A stretch of 64,000 nt of DNA from Lepidostoma basale (GCA_022606425.2 JAHDVF020000899.1:124001-188000), one strand, 5' to 3'; shown: positions 10,330 through 21,072, counted from the stretch's first letter. Notes: generated from the sequence alone by a model not told the origin. Program-made: numbers and translations.

Positions 10330-11275
10330 AACGAGCTTATGGTATCACAGGGTCTCAAACAAGGTGATGGATTAGCCTCAACACGTTTTAATTGAGTTTG
10401 GAATATGCCATAAGGAAAACTTAATACCAATCCCAACACACTTTTAAAGCAGCCAGATCATAGGATCATCTTTACATTGTAGGAAGATCCGTAGCAGCCG
10501 TACAAGAAGTATTTGAGTCTCTAGAGATAGCAGCCAAGGAGGTGAGTTTAGATATAAACGAAGAAAAGCCAAAAATAATTAACCAAACCAGGAATGCAAC
10601 TCATAACTCACGGCGAACCATCAGATTCAATGATAGATACAACTATAGGATATTAGGGGACTTCACTTACTTGGGTTTGTCTATAACAAAAGAAAACGAA
10701 GATCACAAAGAAATCGAAAGAAGGATCACAATAAGCAATAAAACTTTCTTCTCTCTACTACCAGTGCTCAAATCAAGAAACGTACACAGGAAAACCAAAA
10801 CCATTCTGAATAAGACAATCATCCGAACAGTGGTGACCTATGGGTGTGATTCGTGGATAATGACAGCGAAACCTGCAGAGCGACTGAATATTTTTGAGAG
10901 AAGGGTGTTGAGCAGGGGACAATTCTGGGACCTGGGAAGACTGGAGAGTGCGGTATAATGACGAGCTGTACAATATTTACAAAGCTCCCAGTCTCTCCAC
11001 AGAGGTCAGGCTGAATAGACTGAGATGGACCGGTCGAGTGCAGAGGATACCATCATCGTGAACCCCAAAAAAGATTGCTGGGGTGGTATCCAGGTGATAG
11101 AATACCAATAGGACGACCAAGGCTGCGATGGGAGTATCAAGTTGGGAGAGATGGGGCGAAATTGTTACGAATGTTAGATTGGAGGGTCGAAGCGGAGGAC
11201 AGGAAGAGTTGGAGGCGAATAAAACTGGAGGTTAAGGTTCGATATGGGCTGTAGGGCCATCGAAGAAGAAGAAAG
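10330..11275 (+). mobile_element. LINE fragment, family B with part of the reverse transcriptase
   Basis: This is one of the longest LINE remnants here. GLKQGDGLAS near 10352 matches the motif 4 (GLRQGDGLSPLLF) of reverse transcriptases. Downstream is DHLYIVGRSVAAVQEVFESL at the place where YADDIDIVGRS is expected, so the two catalytic aspartates are not preserved. It continues EVSLDINEEKPK, DFTYLGLSITKENEDHKEIE, RRITISNKTFFSLLPVLKSR, TVVTYGCDSWIMTAKPAERL, then frame-shifted DELYNIYKAPSLSTEVRLNR and GRPRLRWEYQVGRDGAKLL. The end is GGCTGTAGGGCCATCGAAGA with a GAAGAA tail. The related copy is at 12895-13530. Confidence 0.88.
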
Positions 11276-11640
11276 GGATACTGCGATAACTGAAACTAAA
11301 GGGAAACTGTTATAATTGAAGCTTTCTTAAAATGCGAATATTAAAATGTCACTTATAAATGAAGATTTATTAAACGCGTATGCTCATTATATTGATCGAA
11401 AGAGGTAATGCTAAATAATGTAACCTAGTTGTGTCAGGGAGATATACATTTCCTCTTTGCTTCGCTTATTCCGGTGGTTTTAATGTGATTTGTGGAATCA
11501 TTATACTTTTATCTCCGCAGCAAACTTGTTCATCTGCTTCAATTAGCATTTTACGCGAGTGCACTTGCATTCGAAAGTGTGAGAAAATAACACAATAAAA
11601 TAAATGTTTAAAAAATACTATTTAATAATGTGATTAAACT
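11276..11640. other. Stretch with no recognised feature
   Basis: Between family B tail and a family D fragment; no coding or terminal repeat similarity recognised. Confidence 0.4.
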
Positions 11641-11641
11641 T

Positions 11642-11765
11642 AATGACATTGCTCGAATAGCTGGGACGACTTGAATGCAGAAGGTACAAAACAGGTACGA
11701 GTGGAAAAAAAATGGAAGACGCCGATATACTCGTACAGCAGTGGAGGAAAGAAGGCTTAAGATAA
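11642..11765 (+). mobile_element. LINE fragment, family D C-terminus
   Basis: Encodes DIARIAGTT, then in another frame AQNRYEW-like and MEDADILVQQWRKEGL, matching the ...VAG..WM..AQDR..W...GEAYVQQW pattern of RTE-like C-termini. Two frame changes are needed. Confidence 0.55.
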
Positions 11766-11854
11766 AACTACTCGGACTAGCTAAGCAGACGAAGGTACAA
11801 GCTATCGAAACCGTTCGGCACTTTTATAGCAAGAAATTCAAATAACAAATATTA

Positions 11855-12600
11855 ATAACGGTTAATACGAATGAAAATGTCAGTTTTCTAGAAGTTTTAT
11901 TATATTTTTTTGGAATGACATATTTTACCTTACTAAGGCATTATCAAATGTTCTTTTAGTTTCTTTAAGGTCTGGTAACTTAAGCCGATTTTCATGTCTT
12001 TTTTTTAGGGCGTTTTTTTTTGTAGGAAAATAAAAATGAATCGTTTTGGAAATTTAGGATGTTTTTATTTGCATATTAAAGATACAAAAAAAGTATTTAA
12101 AAAAAAAAATTGAATAGTTTATTATTATTATTATTATTATTAATCGAAGTTGGCACCTCGAAAAAAAAAACGCGTAGGTGGCCCGGGTGATTTTGGCTCT
12201 TGATGTTATCTGAAATCAAAAATTCTTGAAAATTCTTAATCTAAAGACATGTCATTCTCGTCGGAACTTTTTTCACCCCTAACTTTTTATTTTACAACCC
12301 CTTCTTTGCTGACTTTTTTTTTCAAAGTCCGCCATTTTGTTATTTATCCATGAAATTTAACTTCTGATGTTCCGAATGTTCCCCAGACCACAAACGTATA
12401 AACATAATCAAATGTAAAATTTACGTTTACGTTTAACCTTACTAAGGCATAATCAGATGTGACGTTTGATAATGCTTTAGTGCTGCGAAACATGTCATTC
12501 CCATAAAATATAATAGAACTTCTCGAAAACTGTCTCTTTCTTGCGTATTAATTACTTAATATGGAGTTTTACATCAAAGTTCAAGAAACAATCAATTTAA
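11855..12600. mobile_element. Fold-back P3 element, inverted arms around 480 bp
   Basis: The left arm (11868-11960) is the complement of the right arm (12460-12560). Arms share TCAGTTTTCTAGAAGTTTTA, a GGAATGACAT motif and AAGGCATTATCAAATG. The right arm runs on into TTAATATGGAGTTTTACATC. Between the arms is unrecognised AT-rich DNA with a (TTA)n run at 12118-12143. No terminal duplication could be fixed. Confidence 0.55.
12118..12143. repeat. (TTA)n microsatellite
   Basis: Eight TTA units in direct succession. Confidence 0.9.
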
Positions 12601-12890
12601 TATGGTAGTATTGATGAAAACGTCTGTCCTCTGATTTTTTAATGATGTATTTTCCTTATGGGTATTATTTCATAATTAATTTAAATTATACTGCACATTA
12701 ACAGCAGTAATAAATATACCTATGTAGTATAATAACCATCTTCAAGTAAATAATACCTATTACCTATCATATACGAGTATGAACCATTATTTTATAAGAT
12801 TTTTTGTAAAAACACGAGTTAAACACGCATATGGTTTAAATACAACAGAACAAGTACAATATATATTTTTTTTTACTTACTAACAGGCAA
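12601..12890. other. AT-rich stretch, nothing recognised
   Basis: No paired repeats or coding similarity; includes TACCTAT-rich sequence only. Confidence 0.4.
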
Positions 12891-12894
12891 CAAC

Positions 12895-13530
12895 TTTAAG
12901 ATGGTGGAGGACTTCACTTACCTGGGTTCGTCTATAACAAAAGAAAACGAAGATCACAAGGAAATCGAAAGAAGAATCACAATTGGTAACAAAACATTCT
13001 TCTCTCTACTACCAGCGCTCAAATCAAGAAACGTACACTGGAAAACCAAAATCACCCTGTATAAAACAATCATCCGAACAGTAGTGACCTATGGGTGTGA
13101 GGCGTGGACAATGACAGCGAAATCTGCAGAGCGACTGGATACTTTTGAGAGAAGGGTGCTGCGCAGAATTCTGGGGCCTGTGAATGACGGTGAAGGCTGG
13201 AGAGTGCGGCATAATGACGAGCTGTACAATATTTACAAAGCTCCCAGTCTCTCCACACAGGTCAGACTGAATAGACTGAGATGGGCCGGTCACGTGCAGA
13301 GGATGCCTTCATTGCGAACCCCAAAAAGATTGCTGGAGTGGCACCCAGGTGGTAGAAGACCAATTGGACGACCAAGGCTGCGATAGGAGGACGAAGTTGG
13401 GAGAGATGGAGCAAGATTGTTAGGAGTGTCAGATTGGAGGGTCGAAGCGGAGGACAGGAGGAGTTGGAAGCGAAGAATACTGGAGGCTAAGGCTCGATAT
13501 GGGCTGTAGGGCCATCGAAGAAGAAGAAGA
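12895..13530 (+). mobile_element. LINE fragment, family B, best preserved C-terminus
   Basis: An uninterrupted 161-codon frame (12901-13386) reads VEDFTYLGSSITKENEDHKE, IERRITIGNKTFFSLLPALK, TVVTYGCEAWTMTAKSAERL, TFERRVLRRILGPVNDGEGW, ELYNIYKAPSLSTQVRLNRL, RWAGHVQRMPSLRTPKRLLE and GRPRLR before a stop. A shifted frame continues to RVEAEDRRSWKRRILEAKAR. It ends GGGCTGTAGGGCCATCGAAG plus a GAA-repeat tail. This is the region after the polymerase domain; 5' truncation removed the rest. It is a recent-looking copy compared with the one at 10330. Confidence 0.9.
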
Positions 13531-13559
13531 AAGACTAACAGGCATAAAGACTGGATCGC

Positions 13560-13652
13560 TACACAGTTCTTTCCTGACATCCTTCTCTCACTTCCTCAAC
13601 ATCCATTCGTCGTGTCATCCACGCACGTCGATTCCTCATGGGGCCGACATTC
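13560..13652 (-). mobile_element. LINE fragment, family A
   Basis: Complement of the NVGHVRSQ...RCMNVEEAREICQER region, about 90 bp, lacking the terminal tail and abutting the family C copy. Confidence 0.7.
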
Positions 13653-14024
13653 AATCTTCTTTCGCCTAGCCATTTCCTGTTATTTAAGGTCGGCTGTCCA
13701 AATACGGCTCCGCCAAGTCTCGCGATCTAGGGTTATCTGGCTGTCCAGTCCCAGCGCCTTCAGGTCGTTCCTAACTGTGAACATCCACGTTGCAGGAGGC
13801 CGACTCGGTCCTCTTCTTCCATCTTTCAGTTGCAGGGTCTAGTGAACGATGTATTCATCGTCCCTCCTGCTCACATGGCCGTACTACCACAGACAACTTC
13901 CCCTTGCCTTTTCCACTATGAGAGTGACTTTTAGGCTACCTCAGATGTGCTCATTTCAAGCTTTATCCAGCGTCGTTACCTTAGCGACCCACCTCAGCAT
14001 TTTTATTTCTGCTACGTGTATATA
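13653..14024 (-). mobile_element. LINE fragment, family C
   Basis: Matches the family C copy at 40691-41178 almost along its whole length. The reverse strand carries a RWYGHVSRRD-type motif, LQLKDGRRGPSRPPATWMFT-like sequence, LGLDSQ and REMARRK. It is frameshifted. Family C is a LINE C-terminus with the GH...R...GRP...TW pattern. Confidence 0.75.
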
Positions 14025-14468
14025 TTCATAAATTCATCCCCACTTCTTAATGTAGTTCCGACATATAATAAGATTCAAAGAACTCTTGATTTTGAGAACT
14101 CAGGTGCAGAACAGAAGAATACATCGATTGAGTCTACGCATGCAGGATGGCGATTTCATTTTATATATAATAGTTAGAATCATTAGTCACCCTGAAATAT
14201 GTAAAATCATTTATAAACAATTTGTGAGAAGATGTTTTTCTTAGAAACACTTTATTTCGTACTACCTCAAATAACTATTTTGAATTATTTAATATCATTC
14301 AGCATCTTAACCTTGTAATCATTGTCATAAAATTTCTAAACGAGTTCCAAGAAACCCAAACTTACCCAAATAATTATTTGTTAAAAATGTATAAAGTCAC
14401 ATCCATTTTCGTTAATTACCATATTCTGCTCCATTTACTAGTGTATATAAACTGCAACGAGTTAAAGT
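14025..14468. other. AT-rich stretch, nothing recognised
   Basis: No repeat partner or coding similarity seen apart from short AT-rich frames. Confidence 0.4.
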
Positions 14469-14469
14469 T

Positions 14470-14575
14470 TCGTCACATTTGATAATGCCTTAGAAGGGCG
14501 AAACATGTCTTTCTAGAAAACTGACGTTTTTATTCGTATTAATTATTTAATATGAAGTTTTACATCGAAGTTATA
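14470..14575 (+). repeat. Repeat P3
   Basis: ATTTGATAATGCCTTAGAAG then GGCGAAACATGTC, with a deletion joining it to CTAGAAAACTGACGTTTTTA and TTAATATGAAGTTTTACATC. Confidence 0.65.
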
Positions 14576-14589
14576 CACAAATGTAGCCT

Positions 14590-14925
14590 TTCACATATGA
14601 AATTATACATAAATGTAGCCTTTCACATTGCATTAATAAGAATTTTCTGCTTAATGCTTACACCTATTCTTAATAGATGGCGCTAGTGTAGATTGAACTA
14701 ATAACATGTGAAGTGTGGTGCAACATAGTAGCATATATACAACTTCCAAAAAATTGTCAGACGTGGTGTTCGTAAGAAAGGCGGAATGGAGAATGTTGTT
14801 AACATTAAGCGATCGCTTAACCCAACCAATGACAGGTCAAAAGTCTTGTAAACGCCTCGACCACCATATTCTGTTTCCAAAAAACAATTTATATCTTCGT
14901 CTCTATTGAGATACAATCAATCATT
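14590..14925. mobile_element. MITE M1, left end missing
   Basis: Corresponds to 58435-58730: TAGATGGCGCTAGTG, ATTGTCAGACGTGGTGTTCG, GCGATCGCTTAACCCAACCA, ATTCTGTTTCC and a right end TCTATTGAGATACAAT. The left terminal repeat seen in the 58304 copy is absent, so only one end is present. Confidence 0.65.
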
Positions 14926-14999
14926 AAAAAAAGTTTTTCATCATTGTTCAAGAAACAATAAATATAGAGAACAAATTATATTAGAGTATTGTCAAAAAA

Positions 15000-15455
15000 T
15001 GTAAGGGATTTCGAACCAGGTGTCGTACGTAGAATTCTCTCAATCCAATTAACAGACAACGAGTTAAATATCCCAGATAATATCAGGTGTGTTCCTCTGT
15101 GCGCACAGACGAATCAAATGATACATACATCGGTCTAGAAAGCACGCACTTTACATTATTAAGCAATGATTCTTACAGATTATCCCGAGTAGAGACATCG
15201 AGAGACTTGTTAAGATTATCCCTGACGCGCTCCGTTGAATGTGACGCCTAGAAAAAGGGAAAATCTCTCAAAGGAAACACAGTTCTTGTATCTTGGGATC
15301 GTTTGAATACATATTCATGAATAAGACCCATTTTTCTAGAATAAATCAGTTTTAATTTGAATTGTTTACTTCACTTTACATCAAATATTACATTTGTTAC
15401 TTTTATGCGTGATACTCAGATCATAATATAAATGGACACTAAGCGGAGTTCATCA
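15000..15455. other. Stretch with no recognised feature
   Basis: No coding similarity or repeat partner was recognised in this segment. Confidence 0.4.
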
Positions 15456-15459
15456 AAAA

Positions 15460-15560
15460 AGTGTTTGAATTTGAATACACGAGAGCGAGAGAGGAATACT
15501 TTACGATTCTCTTCAAAGGTAATTCTAAAAAAATCGAATGTACATGATGCCCGTGAACGT
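15460..15560 (+). repeat. Interspersed repeat R, 5' part
   Basis: TTGAATACACGAGAGCGAGA then GAGGAATACTTTACGATTCT is shared with 28220-28265 and, inverted, with 40600-40660. Confidence 0.55.
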
Positions 15561-15571
15561 TTACATTTATG

Positions 15572-15602
15572 TATTTACTAGCTGACCCGGCAACGCTTCA
15601 TT
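15572..15602. repeat. Short CTAGCTGACCCGGCAACG motif
   Basis: This boundary-like motif is common in insect genomes at the end of an abundant interspersed repeat. The remainder of that repeat is not present here; a likely other part lies at 40080-40335. Confidence 0.4.
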
Positions 15603-15618
15603 TTTGCTATATTCGAGT

Positions 15619-16262
15619 CCTCCTTCTATAGCTCCTTAGTCAGAAGCAGAATCGAGGGAGGTGCCGTGATATGGAGTCCTCATGATCAGTATTCTCTCAT
15701 GTTGGAGAGGGTTCAAAAGAAATTCTTGAGAGCCCTCTACATGAGAGAGTACGGGGTATATCCTTGGCTCTATCCAACGGCGTTTCTCTTGGGTATGCTG
15801 GGATATAACTCCCTCGAACTGAGGAGAGAAGGATTACTGTCAACACATAATTTCAAACTGATTTGGGGCTCTATTGAGAACCCCTATGTTCTGAAGCAAA
15901 TAGGTATTTTTGTTCCTGATAACTACCTGCGACAGCGCCGACATCAATTGTTCTATGATCCGTCACGCAGAACCAACCTGCCTTTGGTGATGCCAGTAGG
16001 AAGAGGAATTCGGACGCTGAATCTAATCATCTCGGATTTGGACATTTTCAGTGGTGAGGCAGTATTCATAAAAAAATATTACAAATTCTGGAAAGAGTAC
16101 TGCCGCACGGACGTCGACATATTTGGATTCCTTCTGATAGGTATGATTTTTTGGTCTCATGTTGTTTTATCTTATCTTTGTAACACCGTTTTGTGTCCAA
16201 ATGAGTCGCCTAAATGTTTTTCGTTTGTAATGTCGAATTTGTGTATCATGTATAAATAAATA
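15619..16262 (+). mobile_element. Jockey-like LINE (family J), best preserved C-terminus
   Basis: A continuous frame from 15619 to the stop at 16257 reads SFYSSLVRSRIEGGAVIWSP, LERVQKKFLRALYMREYGVY, PWLYPTAFLLGMLGYNSLEL, then ENPYVLKQIGIFVPDNYLRQ, RRTNLPLVMPVGRGIRTLNL and SDLDIFSG. This is the C-terminal domain downstream of the reverse transcriptase in jockey-like elements; the polymerase and endonuclease are lost by 5' truncation. The last 40 residues differ from other copies and may be read-through into the untranslated end. TAAATAAATAAAAATAAATA follows as an A-rich tail. Confidence 0.88.
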
Positions 16263-16608
16263 AAAATAAATATATAAATACACCCAATATAAATTAAAAA
16301 AATACAATTAAAGTTCCATATGAATTAATTTATTGGATTAAATGCCATGTGTATAGGTGCAAGAATGTGTTTATTTTAATACTAATGTGAGATGAATAAT
16401 TGAAGGCTAGACATTACAAAGGTGCCAAGTATACATAAAGTAAAAAAAAAGTTTTTGATGCTAATTTTGGTGCTAAAGTGCATAATGATTGAATAATACA
16501 GTGTAGTTCAAACGTCACCCTAAAGATGCCACTCGTAGTACGTCGTACATGACATATGGAACAGAAACAGTTTCAGCTTATTTTTCTGTTTTGTGTTTAT
16601 TTATTATA
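16263..16608. other. Stretch with no recognised feature
   Basis: AT-rich, no repeat partner noticed. Confidence 0.4.
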
Positions 16609-16609
16609 A

Positions 16610-16800
16610 ATTTTGTTCTGATTATTGTTGTATGACAAAAGAGTGTAGAAAACAAAAGGAGTAAAATTTGGTATTGTTAATTGTGAAATTTTTACTTAAA
16701 AATAATATTTACAGTGAAAGTTAAAACTTATTATTAATGACGATTGTACAGTGAACCAAGTTTTTAAAGGGTAGAAAATATCCGTGAATAAAAAGAACCT
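16610..16800 (+). repeat. Interspersed repeat R, 3' part
   Basis: TTCTGATTATTGTTGTATGA, then GTGTAGAAAACAAAAGGAG and CAGTGAACCAAGTTTTTA. It matches 24785-24945 and 28318-28512 on the same strand. Confidence 0.6.
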
Positions 16801-16877
16801 GTGTTCTAACCATAATGGCCCATCGTATACACCTGTTTTAATGTTGAAAAGAGAAAATTAAAATTAAAAAAATAAAA

Positions 16878-17035
16878 ACAACATCAACAAACCATCATGC
16901 CGTTTCCTCGAAGGGGTAGGCTGAGAGAATGGACTGCCACTCTACTCGATCCTCACACATCTATAGTTTCCTCTATATTAATACAGCGAGTCATGCACGC
17001 ACGTCGATTTTTCCGACTTCAGATATGACCGATTT
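16878..17035 (-). mobile_element. LINE fragment, family A 3' end
   Basis: CAACAAACCATCATGCCG is the complement of a GATGGTTTGTTG tail, followed by the complements of WQSILSAYP, RCMNIEE and NRRACM-type coding. The tail is of the TTG type, not TTAG. Confidence 0.75.
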
Positions 17036-17104
17036 TTTAAATGTTATTAATTTCTAAACGCCATATTTTCCTTGATCACCCACGATTCCGTAGTCCATTC
17101 ATAT

Positions 17105-17345
17105 TATTTTTTGTTTCTTGAACAATGATGTAAAACTCCATAATAAATAATTAATGCGAAGGAAAACGTCAGTTTTCTAGAAGTTTTATTATATTTTATG
17201 GAATTGACATGTTTTGCTCTTAAGGCATTATCAAATTCAAATGTACATTTGATAATGCCTTAGAAGGGCGAAAGATGTCATTCCCATAAAATATAATAAA
17301 ACTTCTAGAAAACTGACGTTTTCATTCGTATTAATTATTTAATCA
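17105..17345. mobile_element. Palindromic P3 fold-back element
   Basis: Two P3 arms face each other around a spacer of about 10 bp at 17238-17247. The left arm reads GTCAGTTTTCTAGAAGTTTT ... TAAGGCATTATCAAAT; the right arm is its complement, ending CTAGAAAACTGACGTTTTCA. Arm length is about 105 bp with few mismatches. A strong RNA or cruciform hairpin would result. Confidence 0.75.
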
Positions 17346-17361
17346 TAGTCATATTTAAAAT

Positions 17362-17715
17362 TTCATCATCATCATCAGCCTTTAGTCGTCCAGTGCTGGA
17401 CAAAGGCCTCCCTTCCCGACTTCCACAACTCTCTATCTCTCGCCGCACTTTGCCATTGACCTCCTGCCACTCTCTTGATGTCATCAGACCGTCTGGCTTG
17501 TGATCTGCGAGGATTTCTATGGCCGGTTCTCGGTCGCCATTCCAGAGTGCGTCTTGTCCACCGATCATCCGTTGTCTTCGCTATATGTCCGGTCCAATTC
17601 CACTTCAATGAGGCTACTTTGCACGCTACGTCCGCAACTTTGGTCCTTTCTCTGATCCATTCATTTCGCTTCCTGTCTCGCAGACTGATGTTTAACATCC
17701 TCCACTGCATTGCAA
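17362..17715 (-). mobile_element. LINE fragment, RTE-like family D 3' end
   Basis: Reverse strand frame (17375-17710) reads MQWRMLNISLRDRKRNEWIR, TKVADVACKVASLKWNWTGH, IAKTTDDRWTRRTLEWRPRT, GHRNPRRSQARRSDDIKRVA and REAFVQHWTTKG then stop. The tail is TGATGATGATGA. The C-terminal frame is intact, unusual in this window, although the polymerase is missing. Confidence 0.88.
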
Positions 17716-17794
17716 TCGGGGTCTAATTAAATTTAAAATTAATATTTCCTTAAATTGGACCTTTTCAGTATTTAATTTATTTCATATCTATTCA

Positions 17795-18366
17795 TGACAA
17801 TAAAATTAGGACGAAACAATTTCGAGAAAGAAGCCGACCGAAGAATTCATTTGGGTTGGGCGGCCTTTCGGAAATTACGTCATGTTCTCACTTCCAAAAT
17901 ACCACAATGCCTCAAGACTAAAGTCTTCAACCAGTGCGTTTTGTCAGTCATGGCGTACGGAGCCGAGACGTGGACATTGACATAAGGTCTAGTCTACAGA
18001 TTCAAGGTTGCCCAGCGCGATATGGAAAGAGCCATGCTTGGAATAACCTTGAGGGACAGATTTAGAAACGAATTTATTCGACAACAAACCAAGGTGACTG
18101 AGGTGGCTCTACGGATAAGCAGGCTGAAGTGGCGGTGGGCTGGCCATATCTGTCGGAGAACCGACAGCTGATGGGGAAGACGGGTTATGGAGTGGAGACC
18201 GCGTGCAGGATTCCGTAGAGTTGGACGTCCCCCCGCCCGCTGGACCGACGATCTGACGAGGATTTCTGGACATGGATGGATGGGAGCGGCAATAGATAGG
18301 GAGCGGTGGCGTGCTTTGGGAGAGGCCTACATTCAGCAGTGGATGACAGACGGCTGATGATGATTC
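17795..18366 (+). mobile_element. LINE fragment, RTE-like family D 3' end
   Basis: Encodes RRIHLGWAAFRKLRHVLTSK, PQCLKTKVFNQCVLSVMAYG, AETWTLT, then FKVAQRDMERAMLGITLRDR, RNEFIRQQTKVTEVALRISR, WRWAGHICRRTDS, RRVMEWRPRAGFRRVGRPPA, RWTDDLTRISGHGWMGAAID and RERWRALGEAYIQQWMTDG. Two in-frame stops break it. The tail TGATGATGATTCATGA marks the 3' terminus. The inverted sister copy is at 61750-62266. Confidence 0.88.
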
Positions 18367-18369
18367 ATG

Positions 18370-19105
18370 ACAAGTATTGGTTTCAACGTGGAGAAGGTTC
18401 CTTGAGGTCCTATGCACCACGGAGGTGAGACAGGACAAGAAAAGAAGATTGGTTTTAACATTCCAACGCAGAGAATATATTTTTTTTCTGTTTTCAACCG
18501 TATATTGATTGCGTTTTCTTGTAGCTGCTGTTCGCTGGTAATGACTTTGTGAAATGTCATGTACTGTATAGAAAAGTAACACTAAGTGATATCTAAAAGA
18601 CGTTGGAAAACGAGTGTCTGTTTTCTTGACAATTAATTACGGAAAGTTAATCAAATGTCTACAACATAGTTAGTACAGTGTGGTACGATAACCGGAACAC
18701 ATTTATGTCACAGGAAAAAAAATTGCTTAACCCCATAAGTTCCAGTTATTTTTATACACACCGTGTGATGTATGTATATAAATATATATACGAGTATATA
18801 CTTTACTATATATACGAGTTTTTTTTGTTTAGATGAGCCTTATACCAACTTTTTAAGGCATTCCGTTTTTTAAAAGTGTATTAGTTGATATTAATAACCC
18901 TTATATCGATATCTATAATACAACAACCATCAACCAACAACCAAGGCAGTATATGACCCAGATGTGAGATCTGCGCCTTAAATTTATCTAATTTTATCAT
19001 TTTGTATCAACTTTTATGCAGATAGTTCAATAGTCGATCTGATGAAGCAAATTATGTGCAATAGTAAAAGATAAATGACAAATGTACAATATAAGGATAC
19101 AAATG
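18370..19105. other. Stretch with no recognised feature
   Basis: No coding similarity. A short CAGTATATGACCCAGATGTG segment near 18950 resembles family G nucleotide sequence near 4840, so a tiny G fragment may be present. Confidence 0.4.
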
Positions 19106-19106
19106 T

Positions 19107-19548
19107 TGAAATTTAATTGTATCTCAATAGAGATGAAGATGCAAACTGGAAACTGAATATGGTTGATCAAGGTGTTTACAGGACTTATGACCTGTCATTG
19201 GTTGGGTTAAGCGCACGCTTTATGTAATTACAACATTCCCCATTCCACCTATTTCTTTATGAACATGTAAGACACATTTTTGGAGGTTGTATATATGTTA
19301 CAAATCTATGCTTATCTTCACATGTCAGTTTCAATACGCCATCTATGTAGATTTGATTACATATGTTAATCTGTTTAAGATTAATCTAAATTAATTAATC
19401 TAGATTAATTTAAATTAATGTTACTACATAAAGCGTGCGCTTAACCCAACCAATGACAAGTCATAAGTCCTGTAAACACTTTGATCAACCATATTCAGTT
19501 TCCAGTTTGCATATTCGTCTCTATTGAGATACAATTGAATTTCATGAA
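19107..19548. mobile_element. MITE M1 variant with about 115-bp terminal inverted repeats
   Basis: The left end AATTGTATCTCAATAGAGAT continues through GGAAACTGAATATGGTTGAT, GTTTACAGGACTTATGACCT and TTGGTTGGGTTAAGCGCACG. The right end is the near-perfect reverse complement of all of this. The middle (19230-19420) is AT-rich, with TAGATTAATTTAAATTAA. Flanks GAAATTT and GAATTTC are similar but do not give a clean duplication. It has no coding capacity. Confidence 0.8.
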
Positions 19549-19559
19549 TGAATCACCCA

Positions 19560-20210
19560 CCATGGGTGAAATCCATATATATACAAGTATAATTATACAT
19601 TCACAAAAAAAGATACAAATTTTATTGAAACCGACTAAATAACAAAACAACATTCAAATTATGTAATTCACCATTGTTCAAGTGTAAAAACTCCAATTCA
19701 ATTATTAAAATTCGTATCTATAATAATCTGCTTTTTTTATAATATTTTCATAATTGCATTTGATTACCTCAAAGTGAAATTAGTTGTGATTGAAACGCAG
19801 TTTGATCTACTAATACAATAAATCAATTTTATTTTCTTGACCCAAAAATGTATAAAAATAAATTGGTTTAAGCACTTTTGATCCAATATTTATATGCTAA
19901 CGCAAGGTCACACATTTTAGGGTAATAAATAACTCCCAAATGCTACCCACGTAAAACAAAAAAAGGATTCACAAAAAAATATTATAGATATTATAGATAT
20001 ACTACCTTTAACAAATGAACTCATATGAGTGAAACTAGCAACATAATGATTCGATATAATTAATAATTTATTCTATGTTATATACGCCATAACTTTGTGT
20101 TGCGGATGTTTAATGAATCTTTTTTTATATATACTTTGTATACAACACACATTTTATTAAAAAAATTAAACTTAAAATTAAAAACCAAATATGTTTATTT
20201 TAATATGTAG
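19560..20210. other. AT-rich stretch, nothing recognised
   Basis: No coding similarity or paired repeat seen over about 650 bp; AT-rich frames only. Confidence 0.45.
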
Positions 20211-20213
20211 GTA

Positions 20214-21072
20214 GCATGTTCACAGCAGATGCCCGAACGGATAGTGACGTCGAAAGAAAGGTTGGTGCGGGTAACAAAGTGAATGGAGCTTTAAAAATAG
20301 TTATTGGAAACAAGAATTTATCGATGAAAGCGAAAACGGCCGTTCACAATGGAGTTCTGGTCCCAACCCTAATGTATGGAAGCGAAGCATGTAACTGCCC
20401 TTCTAAGGCATTATCAAATCTACGTAATATTTGTAATATTTTTTATTTTGATTATATTCAATTCAAATGGAGTTCTGGTCCCATCCCTAATGTATGGAAG
20501 CGATGTGTAATATTCAATGTAACGTATGTAATATTCAATGTAATATTTGTAATATTTTTTATTTTGTAACATTCAATTCAAATAGAGTATTGATCCCATC
20601 CCTAATGTATGGAAGTGGCAGTAGAAGGATGAAAGCAGAATAAATGCGGTAGAGATGAGGTCCCTAAGACGTATGAGTGGTAGAACGATATACGACAGAA
20701 TCTCAAACGCTGATATAAGAAAGGAATGTAGAGCGGAAGAAGGTATTATGAGCAAAATTATGAAAGGATCGCTGCGTTGGTTCGGACATATGGAGCGCAT
20801 GGATGGAGAAAGAATGGTTAAGAAAGTATGCGTTAATGATGTAAATGGAGTACGGAGTTGAGGCAGACCGAAGAAAACTTGGCATGACCAAATTAATAAA
20901 ATTTTTAAACGTTGGTCATGTTAGAAGTCGGAAGAATCGACGTGCGTGTATGACTCGCTGTATAAATGTGGAGGAATCTAGAGAGGTGTGCCAGGATAGA
21001 GTAGTGTGACGGTCCATTCTCTCTGCCTACCACTGCGGTGAAACAGCGTGATGGTTTGTTTGTTTGTTTGTT
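20214..21072 (+). mobile_element. LINE fragment, family A (subfamily 3), internally triplicated
   Basis: Starts GSMFTADARTDSDVERKVGA, NKVNGALKIVIGNKNLS, VHNGVLVPTLMYGSEA. Then a segment containing GGTCCCA(A/T)CCCTAATGTATGG is repeated three times (20348, 20467 and 20582), separated by AT-rich filler and a P3 fragment. Coding resumes RRMSGRTIYDRISNADIRKE, CRAEEGIMSKIMKGSLRWFG, HMERMDGERMVKKVCVNDVN. The tail is GATGG(TTTG)n, the tail type of subfamily 3. Confidence 0.88.
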
